Assembly (NCBI RefSeq): GCF_020523965.1
Contig: NZ_JAJAPX010000005.1
Coordinates: forward strand, 278,769 to 342,768
Direction: 5' to 3'
Source of the DNA: Neotamlana sargassicola
GTDB taxonomy: Bacteria; Bacteroidota; Bacteroidia; Flavobacteriales; Flavobacteriaceae
Length of the DNA stretch: 64,000 nucleotides
A program made the position numbers and the translations under genes. Below, one piece after another: positions 54,223 to 62,866 of the stretch. Numbering within the stretch: position 1 is the first letter of the stretch; every line of letters begins with the position of its first letter. The notes beneath the pieces were generated by a model. The model had not been told where the DNA came from. It was given only the letters and a program-made list of their open reading frames with translations, and searched no databases.

Positions 54223-54510
54223 ATGGAGAAAAAGAATGACAGAATTGTGGAAAGAACTGGGAATAAAATGGAGATAAATAATATTATAGATGTGGTAGGT
54301 TATACCAGAAGGGACAATCAGTCATTTATTAATTCTGATCTTTTACCAATAGGAACAAAAGTTACTATTGTGGATAATGTAGGCATTTGGGGGACGTTAG
54401 CAGGTCAAGAAAAAACTATTACTGGTTATGTAAAGGTTTTGGGTAAAATAATGGGCTACGAATGCGATGAAGAAGGGTTTTTCTTAAATCACGATTTTCA
54501 ATTAACATAA
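54223..54510 (+). CDS. Small protein of unknown function in the sugar operon
   Basis: 95 residues from ATG 54223, or 80 from an internal ATG at 54268 (MEINNIIDVVGYTRR...). No signal peptide or membrane segment. The middle (LLPIGTKVTIVDNVGIWGTL) looks like a small SH3-like beta fold with a basic N-terminus. I do not recognise it. It is in the same direction as, and close to, the porin (53-bp gap) and binding-protein genes (26 bp), so it is probably expressed with them. Confidence 0.55.
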   Translation: MEKKNDRIVERTGNKMEINNIIDVVGYTRRDNQSFINSDLLPIGTKVTIVDNVGIWGTLAGQEKTITGYVKVLGKIMGYECDEEGFFLNHDFQLT

Positions 54511-54536
54511 ATCATACAACTAAATAAGAAATATAA

Positions 54537-55583
54537 ATGAAAACAATGAAACAAATTTGGAGTGTGTTTTTAACATTGCTTCTTGTTGTAACTGCGGTAA
54601 ATTGTGCAGAACCACTAGAAGGAAGCGAATCAAAAAACCAGAGCGATGGTGCGCAAGGCGAGATTATTGCTAGTAAAATTGATTTAACCGGAAAAAAAAT
54701 AGGCTATTGTACACCGTCGTTAAATGCGCCGTACTATCAGGCATTATTTCAAAGTGTAAAAGCTAATGCGGAAAAAAATGGAATGATTTTTTTATCGGCA
54801 GACGGGCAAGACGATATTAACAAACAAGTTGCGGCGGTCGAAGATTTAATTACCAAAGGGGTAGATGCTTTATTGCTTAACCCAAAAGATCCTGAGGCAT
54901 TGGTTGGGGTAACTAAATTAGCAAAAAAAGCAGGTATTCCTGTTTTTATTCTCGATAGTTCTATTAATCCTGAAGCCGATTATGTAACTACCATACAGTC
55001 GAATAACCATGCTAACGGTGCGCTTGCTGGAGAATGGCTTGCTAAAAAGTTTGGAAGACAAAAAATGAACATTGCCTTACTCAGTGGTAATGCTGGTAAT
55101 CCAGTTGGTCGAACACGAAAGCAAGGTCTTTTAGAAGGTATAACCGAAGAACAATTACGTAGCATTGGTAAAATAGATTTAGATGTAAAAACCCAAATGT
55201 ATACCGATTGGTCTTACGCAGGAGGTTTAAAAGCCATGGAGGATGTCTTGGTTGCGCACCCAGATATTAATGTGGTTATTACAGAATCTGATGTTTGTGT
55301 TTTAGGTGCTATTAAAGCCATTGCGCAAGCTGGAAAAACCGACGATATTTTAATTGTGGCTGCTGCCGACGGACAAAAAGAAGCAATTAAGTATATAATG
55401 GAGACCGATTTTTATGGTTGTACAGCCATGAACAGTCCTGTGCAAATTGGTAAAAACGCTGTAGAGTACGCTATTCAATATATGAATGGTAAACGAGATT
55501 TTCCAAAAACTTCGTTTACACCACCGTTATTAATTACAAAGCAGAATGCTGCTAAGTATTATAACCCGAAAGCTATTTTTTAA
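54537..55583 (+). CDS. Sugar ABC transporter substrate-binding lipoprotein (RbsB-like)
   Basis: Periplasmic-binding protein of 348 residues. The signal ends VTAVNC with Cys23, so it should be a lipoprotein. The mature part is a type I fold: KKIGYCTPSLNAPYYQALFQ, FLSADGQDDINKQVAAVEDL, DALLLNPKDPEALVGVTKLA, TTIQSNNHANGALAGEWLAK and AAADGQKEAIKYIMETD. Same operon as RbsA- and RbsC-like genes (17 bp before). By context it binds mannitol or a related polyol. Confidence 0.9.
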   Translation: MKTMKQIWSVFLTLLLVVTAVNCAEPLEGSESKNQSDGAQGEIIASKIDLTGKKIGYCTPSLNAPYYQALFQSVKANAEKNGMIFLSADGQDDINKQVAAVEDLITKGVDALLLNPKDPEALVGVTKLAKKAGIPVFILDSSINPEADYVTTIQSNNHANGALAGEWLAKKFGRQKMNIALLSGNAGNPVGRTRKQGLLEGITEEQLRSIGKIDLDVKTQMYTDWSYAGGLKAMEDVLVAHPDINVVITESDVCVLGAIKAIAQAGKTDDILIVAAADGQKEAIKYIMETDFYGCTAMNSPVQIGKNAVEYAIQYMNGKRDFPKTSFTPPLLITKQNAAKYYNPKAIF

Positions 55584-55600
55584 CCCAAAACTTTTTAATT

Positions 55601-57133
55601 ATGAAAAATGATAAAAGCGAGTACCGTTTAGAAATGACGGGTATTTCAAAAAGTTTTGGACCCGTTTCTGTACTTAAAAATGTAAATATTAAAATAGCAC
55701 ATGGCGAAATTCATGCTTTACTAGGAGAAAATGGTGCAGGAAAATCTACTTTAATGAAAATTTTAAGTGGTGTACATCAAAAAGATTCTGGGAAAGTATT
55801 GCTAAACGGTACAGAAATACATCCTAAAAACACACACGACGGACAGGTTTTAGGGATTAGTGTTGTTTACCAAGAATTGTCTTTAGTTAACGATTTATCG
55901 GTTGCCGAAAATATTTATTTGCACAAATTAGGCGCGAGTAAATTTTGGATGAATTGGAAAGAGATCACAGAAAATGCTCAAAAGTTAATCGATTCTTTAG
56001 GTTTTAAAATTGATGCTTCGGCCATAGTTAGAGATTTAAGTATTGTGCAAAAACAAGTGGTTGAAATCGCTAAGGCCTTATCGGAAGACACGAAAGTTTT
56101 GGTTTTAGATGAGCCTACAACGGTTTTCGATCCGAATGATGCACAAAAATTGTTCGACAATTTAAATAGGTTAAAAAATGAAGGTGTTTCAATCATATAC
56201 ATTTCTCATCATTTAGAAGAAATTTTTAAAATTGCCGATACCGTTACGGTACTTCGAGATGGAGTAGATACAGGAACTTTAGCGGTTTCAGATACAAATC
56301 CAGACGATGTAATTCGGTTAATGATTGGTCGTGAGTTAAAAGACATGTTCCCGAAGAGAGATATCGAAATTTCTGAAGACGTAATTCTTGAAGTTAAAAA
56401 TTTATATGGGAAAGACAATATTGTTAACGATGTAAGTTTTTCGGTTAAACCAGGAGAAGTTTTAGGAATCGCAGGATTAGGAGGAAGCGGACGTACAGAA
56501 ATGGCTAAACTTATTTTTGGTGCAGAAAAGAAAAAATCTGGAACCATTATTTTAAACGGTAAAGAGGTTAAAACTAACTCGCCTGTCGATGCGGTTGGTT
56601 TAGAAATTGGTTTTGTATCAGAAGACAGAAAAGAGGAAGGCGTGTTTTTGCCACTTTCAATACGAAAAAACATAAGCGTTACTAGTTTTAATGCTATCTC
56701 TAATCGTTTCGGCTTTTTAGATATTAAAAAGGAATTTTCAAATGTATTAGGACTCATAGGGAAGTTAAATATTAAAACACCTAATTCCGAAGTGGATGTA
56801 AAAAACTTAAGCGGTGGCAATCAGCAAAAAGTAGCGTTAGCTAAATGGTTAAGTATCGATAGTAAAGTAATTTTTATCGATGAGCCAACGCGAGGTGTAG
56901 ATGTTGGTGCTAAAGTTGAAATTTATAACCTAATTAACGAAGTGGTTAAAAAAGGTGTTGGTGTAGTCGTTATATCTTCCGATATGCCAGAAATTATGGG
57001 GATAGCAGATCGTATTTTAGTTATGCATGAAGGTACTATTTACGGTGAGTTGGCTAAACATCAATTTTCTGAAGAAAATATTCTACGCTATTCAATAGGT
57101 AAACCACTAAAGCAAAATATCCAATTAAACTAA
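55601..57133 (+). CDS. Sugar ABC transporter ATP-binding protein (RbsA-like, dual ABC)
   Basis: 510 residues with two fused ATPase domains. The first has Walker A LLGENGAGKSTLMK near 41-54, a diverged signature DLSIVQKQVVEIAKAL and Walker B VLVLDEPTTVFD. The second has a degenerate Walker A (GLGGSGRTEMAK), the canonical signature LSGGNQQKVALAKWL near 402-416, and VIFIDEPTRGVDVGAK. This asymmetry is normal for RbsA-type proteins. 16 bp before the permease. Confidence 0.95.
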   Translation: MKNDKSEYRLEMTGISKSFGPVSVLKNVNIKIAHGEIHALLGENGAGKSTLMKILSGVHQKDSGKVLLNGTEIHPKNTHDGQVLGISVVYQELSLVNDLSVAENIYLHKLGASKFWMNWKEITENAQKLIDSLGFKIDASAIVRDLSIVQKQVVEIAKALSEDTKVLVLDEPTTVFDPNDAQKLFDNLNRLKNEGVSIIYISHHLEEIFKIADTVTVLRDGVDTGTLAVSDTNPDDVIRLMIGRELKDMFPKRDIEISEDVILEVKNLYGKDNIVNDVSFSVKPGEVLGIAGLGGSGRTEMAKLIFGAEKKKSGTIILNGKEVKTNSPVDAVGLEIGFVSEDRKEEGVFLPLSIRKNISVTSFNAISNRFGFLDIKKEFSNVLGLIGKLNIKTPNSEVDVKNLSGGNQQKVALAKWLSIDSKVIFIDEPTRGVDVGAKVEIYNLINEVVKKGVGVVVISSDMPEIMGIADRILVMHEGTIYGELAKHQFSEENILRYSIGKPLKQNIQLN

Positions 57134-57149
57134 ATAAAATATTTCAAAA

Positions 57150-58118
57150 ATGACTTTAACATTAAAAGAGCAACTTAGTAGCCCAAGGGGATTACTAAAG
57201 TTATTAGTTAAATATAATACTATTTTCATTTTCGTACTGTTGGTAATTTTTTCAGCAGTTATTTCCGATGTGTTTTTTACATCAGTAAACTTATCAAACT
57301 TATTAAAACAAGTGTCTGGTATTGGAGTAATAAGTATAGGTATGCTTTTAGTTATTTTAACAGGAGGTATCGATTTGTCAGTTGGTTCTATGGTGGCGTT
57401 ATTGGCTGTAATTTTTGCCATATTCATTAACTTATTTGCATTACCGTTAGCAATTTTGCTAACAGTTGTGCTCGGTTTTGCTATTGGAAGTTTATCAGGC
57501 TATTTAGTGGCTTTTCAAAAAATGGCACCATTTATTGCAACCTTAGCTTTAATGACGGTGGCTCGTGGTATGGCATTTATTTATTCTAAAGGTTCTCCTA
57601 TTACTTTTTCAACGAAAGGCGGTTTGTTTATGTCTAACTTTGCAAACAATTCTACTTTAGGTATTCCAAATATTGCAATTGTATTCTTTTTAATTGTAAT
57701 CTGCGCTATGGTTTTATTGCGTTATAATGTATTTGGAAGATTAATTATAGCCATGGGAAGTAACGAGGAAGCTTCACGTTTATCTGGAATTAATGTAAAA
57801 AAATATAAATTTTTAGTATATGCTATTTCTGGAGCTTTGGCTGCCGTTGCTGCAATTATTGTTGCGTCTAGAACAAATTTAGGGTCACCAAATATGGGGA
57901 TGGCTTGGGAGCTTGATGCTATTGCTGCTGTAGTAATAGGTGGAGCAAGTTTAAATGGTGGAAAAGGAACTGCTATTAATACGTTAATGGGGGTTTTAAT
58001 TCTTGGCCTTATCGGAAATATTTTAAACTTATTAAATGTGCCATCATACCCACAACAAGTTGTAAAAGGTGGTATTATAATTTTTGCTGTGCTTTTACAG
58101 CGTTTCGAAAACAAATAA
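57150..58118 (+). CDS. Sugar ABC transporter permease (RbsC-like)
   Basis: 322 residues, about 8-10 helices. TGGIDLSVGSMVALLAVIFA is the standard RbsC family motif, followed by GYLVAFQKMAPFIATLALMT, AMGSNEEASRLSGINVKKYK (the EAA-like coupling loop) and AIAAVVIGGASLNGGKGTAI, which are equally diagnostic. Third part of the RbsBAC-type importer, 4 bp before the dehydrogenase gene. Confidence 0.94.
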   Translation: MTLTLKEQLSSPRGLLKLLVKYNTIFIFVLLVIFSAVISDVFFTSVNLSNLLKQVSGIGVISIGMLLVILTGGIDLSVGSMVALLAVIFAIFINLFALPLAILLTVVLGFAIGSLSGYLVAFQKMAPFIATLALMTVARGMAFIYSKGSPITFSTKGGLFMSNFANNSTLGIPNIAIVFFLIVICAMVLLRYNVFGRLIIAMGSNEEASRLSGINVKKYKFLVYAISGALAAVAAIIVASRTNLGSPNMGMAWELDAIAAVVIGGASLNGGKGTAINTLMGVLILGLIGNILNLLNVPSYPQQVVKGGIIIFAVLLQRFENK

Positions 58119-58122
58119 AACA

Positions 58123-59607
58123 ATGACTAATTTAAATTCAAATAATTTAACCGAAATTTCTAAAAGTGTTTCGGTTCCTAACTACAACCGTTCTAACATT
58201 AAAACGGGTATTGTTCATGTTGGTATTGGTGGGTTTCACAGAGCGCACGAAGCCTTTTATATTGATGAGTTATTACGTAGTAATGAAGCTCGAAATTGGG
58301 GAATTTGTGGTGTCGCATTATTAGAATATGACACAAAAATATATCAAACTTTAAAATCACAAGACGGTTTATATACTTTAATTGTTAAAGAGTTAGATGG
58401 TTCGCTTTCAAATCGTGTTATAGGTTCTATAGTAGACGTGATGTTTGCGCCCGAAAATCCCTGGGCCGTAGTAAAAAAAATGGCAAACCCAGAAACAAAA
58501 ATAATTACACTAACAATAACCGAAGGCGGTTATAATTTTAATGAGGCCACTGGAGAGTTTGTTATCGAAAACCCTTTAATTCAACATGATTTAGGTAATC
58601 CAAAAACACCTAAAACTGTTTTTGGATATTTAACGCAAGCGCTAAAACTTCGAAAAGAAAATAATCAAGAAGGTTTAACCATACAGTCCTGCGATAATAT
58701 ACAAGGTAACGGTCATGTCACTAAAAAAATGTTGTTAAGCTTTATAGAGCATGCAGAACCAGAACTTGTATCTTGGGTTGAAAAAAATGTGTCTTTTCCG
58801 AATAGTATGGTCGATAGAATTACACCAGCTACGGTGCCGGCAGATATTTCAATTTTAAAAAATACAACCAGAATTATCGATGAATGGCCTGTGGTTTGCG
58901 AACCTTTTAAACAATGGGTAATTGAAGATGATTTTGTAGCAGGACGACCTGCATGGGAAAAAGTAGGAGCTCAATTTGTTGATGATGTGGTTCCATACGA
59001 AAAAATGAAACTCACTTTATTAAACGCGGGGCATTCCGTATTGGGAATTTTGGGAGCTTTAATAGGTTATAATACTATTGATGAAACCGTACATGACGAA
59101 CAGTTGAGTCTGTTCTTAAAAACATATATGAATCAGGAAGTAACGCCAACATTAGGAAACTTAAAAGGGGTTAATTTAGATGAGTATAAACAAACGCTTT
59201 TAGAGCGTTTTGGAAATACTCATATTAAAGATCAAGTAGAGCGTATATGTTCCGAAAGTTCTGCAAAAATTCCAAAATTTATTTTACCAACTGTAATTTC
59301 TAATTTAAAAAATAACAGGTCTGTAGATTTAGCTGCATTTGTTTTAGCTGCTTGGGCAGTTTACAGTTTAGGTAAAAACGAAAACGAAGAAGATATAATT
59401 ATAAAGGACGCTATGGAAACGGTTTTAAACCAAAAAGCGAATGAAGCTAAAGTGAATCCTAAGTTGTTTTTGGAGTTAGAATCTATTTTTGGAGATTTAA
59501 AATCGTCTGAAACATTTGTAGATAGTTTTGAAAATGCTTACAAAAACATAACCGAATTTGGAGTTAAAAAAGGTATTTTTGAGTTAAATAAGAGTTTAAT
59601 AGGATAA
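58123..59607 (+). CDS. Mannitol dehydrogenase family protein (mannitol 2-dehydrogenase-like)
   Basis: Long-chain polyol dehydrogenase, 494 residues, predicted to oxidise D-mannitol to fructose with NAD. IVHVGIGGFHRAHEAFYIDE holds the dinucleotide loop (Gly34, Gly36, Gly37). IITLTITEGGYNFNEATGEF and NSMVDRITPATVPADI are typical, and the catalytic set Lys296, Asn301, His304 is in KLTLLNAGHSVLGILG. I chose ATG 58123, 4 bp after the permease stop; an in-frame TTG at 58084 lies inside the permease gene. Followed after 2 bp by fructokinase, which fits mannitol to fructose to fructose-6-phosphate. Confidence 0.9.
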   Translation: MTNLNSNNLTEISKSVSVPNYNRSNIKTGIVHVGIGGFHRAHEAFYIDELLRSNEARNWGICGVALLEYDTKIYQTLKSQDGLYTLIVKELDGSLSNRVIGSIVDVMFAPENPWAVVKKMANPETKIITLTITEGGYNFNEATGEFVIENPLIQHDLGNPKTPKTVFGYLTQALKLRKENNQEGLTIQSCDNIQGNGHVTKKMLLSFIEHAEPELVSWVEKNVSFPNSMVDRITPATVPADISILKNTTRIIDEWPVVCEPFKQWVIEDDFVAGRPAWEKVGAQFVDDVVPYEKMKLTLLNAGHSVLGILGALIGYNTIDETVHDEQLSLFLKTYMNQEVTPTLGNLKGVNLDEYKQTLLERFGNTHIKDQVERICSESSAKIPKFILPTVISNLKNNRSVDLAAFVLAAWAVYSLGKNENEEDIIIKDAMETVLNQKANEAKVNPKLFLELESIFGDLKSSETFVDSFENAYKNITEFGVKKGIFELNKSLIG

Positions 59608-59609
59608 TT

Positions 59610-60494
59610 ATGACAAAAATAGCTTGTTTCGGTGAAATTTTATGGGATGTTTTTCCTAATCATGAAAAAATTGGTGGCGCACCTTTAAATGTTGCCGCTA
59701 GATTAAAATCGTTCGATAACGATGTGTCTATGATTAGTAAAATTGGTGAAGATGAAAAAGGAGAGAAGTTAATCGAGTTTTTAAAGCAGAGAAAAATTAA
59801 TGTTGAAGGTGTACAAGTAGATACAGCTTATAAAACTGGAAATGTTACTGTAATGCTTAACGAAAAAGGTTCGGCATCTTACGATATTGAATATCCGCGC
59901 GCTTGGGATAAAATAAAATTCACCAACACATTAAAAACTATAGTAGAGTCGTCCGATGTTTTTGTGTTTGGTAGTTTGGTAACCCGCGACGAGGTGTCTC
60001 GTAATACGCTTTACGATTTAATTAAAGTTGCCAAAACTAAAATTTTCGATGTTAATTTAAGAGAACCTTATTATACCAGCGAAATTTTAGAGTATTTAAT
60101 GAATCAGGCAGATTTTATAAAGTTTAACGACGACGAAATTTTTGAAATCGCTAAAAAGCTAAATTCAAATGCACAGTCTTTAGAGCAAATAGTTCGTTTT
60201 ATTGCAGATAAAACTAATACAAAAACTATTTGTGTAACTAAAGGAAGGCACGGAGCTATACTGTTTTATAATAATGTGTTTTACTATAATAGCGGTTATC
60301 AAATTGTAGTGAAAGATACCGTTGGTGCTGGCGATTCGTTTCTTGCATCTTTAATTAATAAATTATTTAAAAACGCATCACCTCAAGAAGCTATAGATTT
60401 TGCTTGTGCTGTTGGTGCTTTAGTTGCTAGTAAAGAAGGTGCAAATCCAGAATTAAAACCCGAAGAAATTACTGCTATTATGGGAAATAGTTAG
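59610..60494 (+). CDS. PfkB family fructokinase
   Basis: 294 residues. GEILWDVFPNHEKIGGAPLN is the PfkB N-terminal substrate block, SMISKIGEDEKGEKLIEFLK follows, VFGSLVTRDEVSR lies mid-way, and the C-terminal DTVGAGDSFLASLINKL holds the catalytic Asp and anion hole. Phosphorylates the fructose made by the upstream dehydrogenase. Last gene of the operon; a terminator follows at 60526. Confidence 0.92.
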   Translation: MTKIACFGEILWDVFPNHEKIGGAPLNVAARLKSFDNDVSMISKIGEDEKGEKLIEFLKQRKINVEGVQVDTAYKTGNVTVMLNEKGSASYDIEYPRAWDKIKFTNTLKTIVESSDVFVFGSLVTRDEVSRNTLYDLIKVAKTKIFDVNLREPYYTSEILEYLMNQADFIKFNDDEIFEIAKKLNSNAQSLEQIVRFIADKTNTKTICVTKGRHGAILFYNNVFYYNSGYQIVVKDTVGAGDSFLASLINKLFKNASPQEAIDFACAVGALVASKEGANPELKPEEITAIMGNS

Positions 60495-60525
60495 CAGAAA
60501 GTTTGTTTATATAGTTGTTGTTTAG

Positions 60526-60554
60526 GGCTTCGCATTTAGTGAAGCCTTTTTTTT
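60526..60554 (+). terminator. Rho-independent terminator of the hexitol operon
   Basis: GGCTTC (60526-60531), 9-nt loop, GAAGCC (60541-60546), followed by eight T. It lies between the convergent fructokinase and second dehydrogenase genes. Confidence 0.85.
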
Positions 60555-60561
60555 GTATTTA

Positions 60562-62046
60562 TTATGCTTTACATATTATATTAATACAGGTTTTAATATC
60601 ATTATTGCGCAAGAGGTTTAATGATGATGTGTAGCTTTCTGTAAAGGTGTCATTTTTACTTAAATCGCCAAAAACCGATTCTATTTCTAGAAACTTCAGC
60701 GGGTTTTGGTAGGATAGTGCGGCGCTTCTAATTAAAGTACCACTAATATTATCATTAATATTGTACGAAGTTTTGCTATCATTTAAACCATCGTTATATC
60801 TACACCAAGCCGCAATTATAAACGCTGCCTTTGTAATTGATTTTTTTTGTTTAAGTAAATCGTTAATTGTTGGCAGTATAAACAATGGGATTTTCGATGA
60901 GCTTTCCGAGCAAATACGAGAAAGCCTATCATTTAAATAAGGGTTTTTAAATCGGTTAACTAAGTTGTGTTGGTAGCTCTTTATGTTTTCGGTATTCAAA
61001 TCATGTAAGGTAGGTAATACTTCGTCATTCATATAAAGTGTTAAAAAAAGCATCAAACTATCGTCTGTTGCCGCTTCATAAACATTTTTATATCCGCAAA
61101 TAGTACCTAAAATTCCCAAAACACTATGTCCAGCATTAAGTAATCTTAGTTTCATTCTTTCAAAACCAGAAATCGAATCAGTAAACATAACACCAACTTT
61201 TTCCCATGAGGGTTTTTCGTGTAAAAAACGATCTTCTATAATCCATTGACTAAACGGCTCACAAATTACAGGCCATTGGTCGTCTATAGCAAACTCGTTT
61301 TTTAAGGCGTCAATATCTTTAAAGTCTGTAACTGTTGTAATTCTGTCTACCATACTATTAGGAAAAGTCGTGTTTTTACTTATCCAATCGAGTAATTCGG
61401 GTTCCGTTTTGCTAACATAATTAAAAAGCGCTTCCTTAATAGTATCGCCATTGGCCTTAATATTGTCGCAAGAAAGTATAGTACAACCCGGTAAATTACG
61501 TAGTTTTCTTAATTTTAAAGCCTGGGTTAAGTATCCAAAAACAGTTTTAGGTTTAAAAGGGGTTTTAATATCCTCCTCTATAAAAGGATGATTAATATTA
61601 AAAGCGCCTGTTACTTCGTTTAATTGGTAGCCATCTTCAGCAATAGTTAGCGAAATAATTTTAATATCTGGGTTTGCCATTTTTTCAATAACAGCAAGCG
61701 GATTCTCGGGGCCAAAAAAGTATTCTACAATAGCACCTATTATTCTAGCTTTATGATTGCCTTCAGGGTCTTTAGTGTATAATGTGTAAAGACCATCTTG
61801 ATCTTTTAAAATATTATATATTTTTCTATCTGTTTCTAATAAATCAACACCACAAATACCATAATTAAGTTCATTAAACTTATTAATTAATTCATCTGTA
61901 TAGTAAGCTTGGTGCGATCTATGAAAACTACTAACCCCAATATGTAAAATACTTGTTTTAATAAGGTCTCTATTAAAGGTAGGAGTTAAAACTGTTTCGG
62001 GTAACAGTTTTAAGTTTTTCATATTTAGCTGGTACGTTTTATTCAT
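60562..62046 (-). CDS. Second mannitol dehydrogenase family protein
   Basis: 494 residues, clearly paralogous to the gene at 58123 (VFGYLTQALKLRK, NSMVDRIT, LNAGHSVLGILG shared). Catalytic Lys299, Asn304 and His307 are intact. The dinucleotide loop reads GVSSFHRSH (Gly37, then Ser39 Ser40) where the first copy has GIGGFHRAH, so two glycines are replaced by serine. It may act on a different polyol, such as arabitol or a uronate-derived substrate, or use another cofactor. An alternative start is the ATG at 62022. Divergent from the Nudix regulator and sharing its operator region. Confidence 0.85.
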   Translation of the reverse strand: MNKTYQLNMKNLKLLPETVLTPTFNRDLIKTSILHIGVSSFHRSHQAYYTDELINKFNELNYGICGVDLLETDRKIYNILKDQDGLYTLYTKDPEGNHKARIIGAIVEYFFGPENPLAVIEKMANPDIKIISLTIAEDGYQLNEVTGAFNINHPFIEEDIKTPFKPKTVFGYLTQALKLRKLRNLPGCTILSCDNIKANGDTIKEALFNYVSKTEPELLDWISKNTTFPNSMVDRITTVTDFKDIDALKNEFAIDDQWPVICEPFSQWIIEDRFLHEKPSWEKVGVMFTDSISGFERMKLRLLNAGHSVLGILGTICGYKNVYEAATDDSLMLFLTLYMNDEVLPTLHDLNTENIKSYQHNLVNRFKNPYLNDRLSRICSESSSKIPLFILPTINDLLKQKKSITKAAFIIAAWCRYNDGLNDSKTSYNINDNISGTLIRSAALSYQNPLKFLEIESVFGDLSKNDTFTESYTSSLNLLRNNDIKTCINIICKA

Positions 62047-62101
62047 AAATAAGGTATTGGTAAAAACTTATAAATAATAGAGTAAAAAAATATATAATGC
62101 T

Positions 62102-62109
62102 TAAATTTG
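62102..62109 (+). promoter_or_regulatory. Promoter -7 element of the Nudix regulator gene
   Basis: TAAATTTG matches TAnnTTTG, 31 bp before the ATG at 62141. The expected start point overlaps the operator core at 62113-62131. Confidence 0.55.
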
Positions 62110-62112
62110 TAA

Positions 62113-62131
62113 AAGCGTAAATTTAACGTTT
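62113..62131. promoter_or_regulatory. Operator copy before the Nudix regulator
   Basis: AAGCGT-N7-ACGTTT, the 53214 operator core with one mismatch in the left arm. It lies between the divergent second dehydrogenase and the regulator gene, so it can serve autoregulation and control of both genes. Confidence 0.55.
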
Positions 62132-62140
62132 TTCATTGAG

Positions 62141-62866
62141 ATGGATTTTAGAAAAATCGATAATTTATCGGTCGACTGTGTTTTGTTAAAAATAGAAAAC
62201 AAAGTATTAAAAGTTTTGTTACGAAAACGAAACCTAAACTTGTTTGCCGAAAACTTACCTGTAGTAGACGATTGGGTATTGCCGGGGCACTATGTTTTAA
62301 AAAGTAATAACCTAGGCGAAACAGCCAATCGTGTTTTCGAAGAACTTACAGGCGAAAAGCATCTTAATAAAAATCAATTTCGAGCTTACGGTAACGCAGC
62401 TAGAATAAATACCGAAACCGATTTACTTTGGGTGCGCAGTCGAGGAGCCACCACACGAACCATAACCGTAGCGTATTACCTTATATTAGCATCCAACAAA
62501 AAGCTATTAAACTCTAGCGGGGTAGAGTGGTTCAATATAAAAGATTTGCCTCAGTTAGGTTTCGATCATGAAAAAATAATAACAGATGCATTCAACGATA
62601 TAAAGAGTAAAATCAACACCGAACCGTTGGTCTTTAATTTTATGCCCGTAAAATTTACGCTCAATGAACTACAAACAGTGTTCGAAGTTCTTCTCGATAC
62701 AGAGCTCGATAATCGCAACTTCCGAAAAAAAATAACGAGCAAGTCCTATATAGTACCCTTAGAAGAAAAGCGAAAAGGGCAATCCAAAAAACCGTCACGA
62801 CTTTATATGTTTAGTAACGACGTCTACAATCAAATTGTCGAAACAGGTTATATTATTAACATTTAA
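62141..62866 (+). CDS. Nudix-fold transcriptional regulator (NrtR/AraR-like)
   Basis: 241 residues. The N-terminal half (about 8-150) is a Nudix domain, VDCVLLKIENKVLKVLLRKR and DDWVLPGHYVLKSNN, but the Nudix box is degenerate (ANRVFEELTGE lacks the first catalytic Glu), so it should bind an effector rather than hydrolyse one. The C-terminal part is the winged helix of this family (FTLNELQTVFEVLLDTELDN, RNFRKKI). Known Bacteroidota relatives such as AraR sense sugars. Here it probably controls the mannitol operon through the TTAAACGT-type palindromes. Confidence 0.9.
   Translation: MDFRKIDNLSVDCVLLKIENKVLKVLLRKRNLNLFAENLPVVDDWVLPGHYVLKSNNLGETANRVFEELTGEKHLNKNQFRAYGNAARINTETDLLWVRSRGATTRTITVAYYLILASNKKLLNSSGVEWFNIKDLPQLGFDHEKIITDAFNDIKSKINTEPLVFNFMPVKFTLNELQTVFEVLLDTELDNRNFRKKITSKSYIVPLEEKRKGQSKKPSRLYMFSNDVYNQIVETGYIINI

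Noticed and set aside
58084..58122. TTG start for the mannitol dehydrogenase inside the permease gene
   Set aside because: Overlaps 35 bp of coding sequence; ATG 58123 directly after the permease stop fits the family length.
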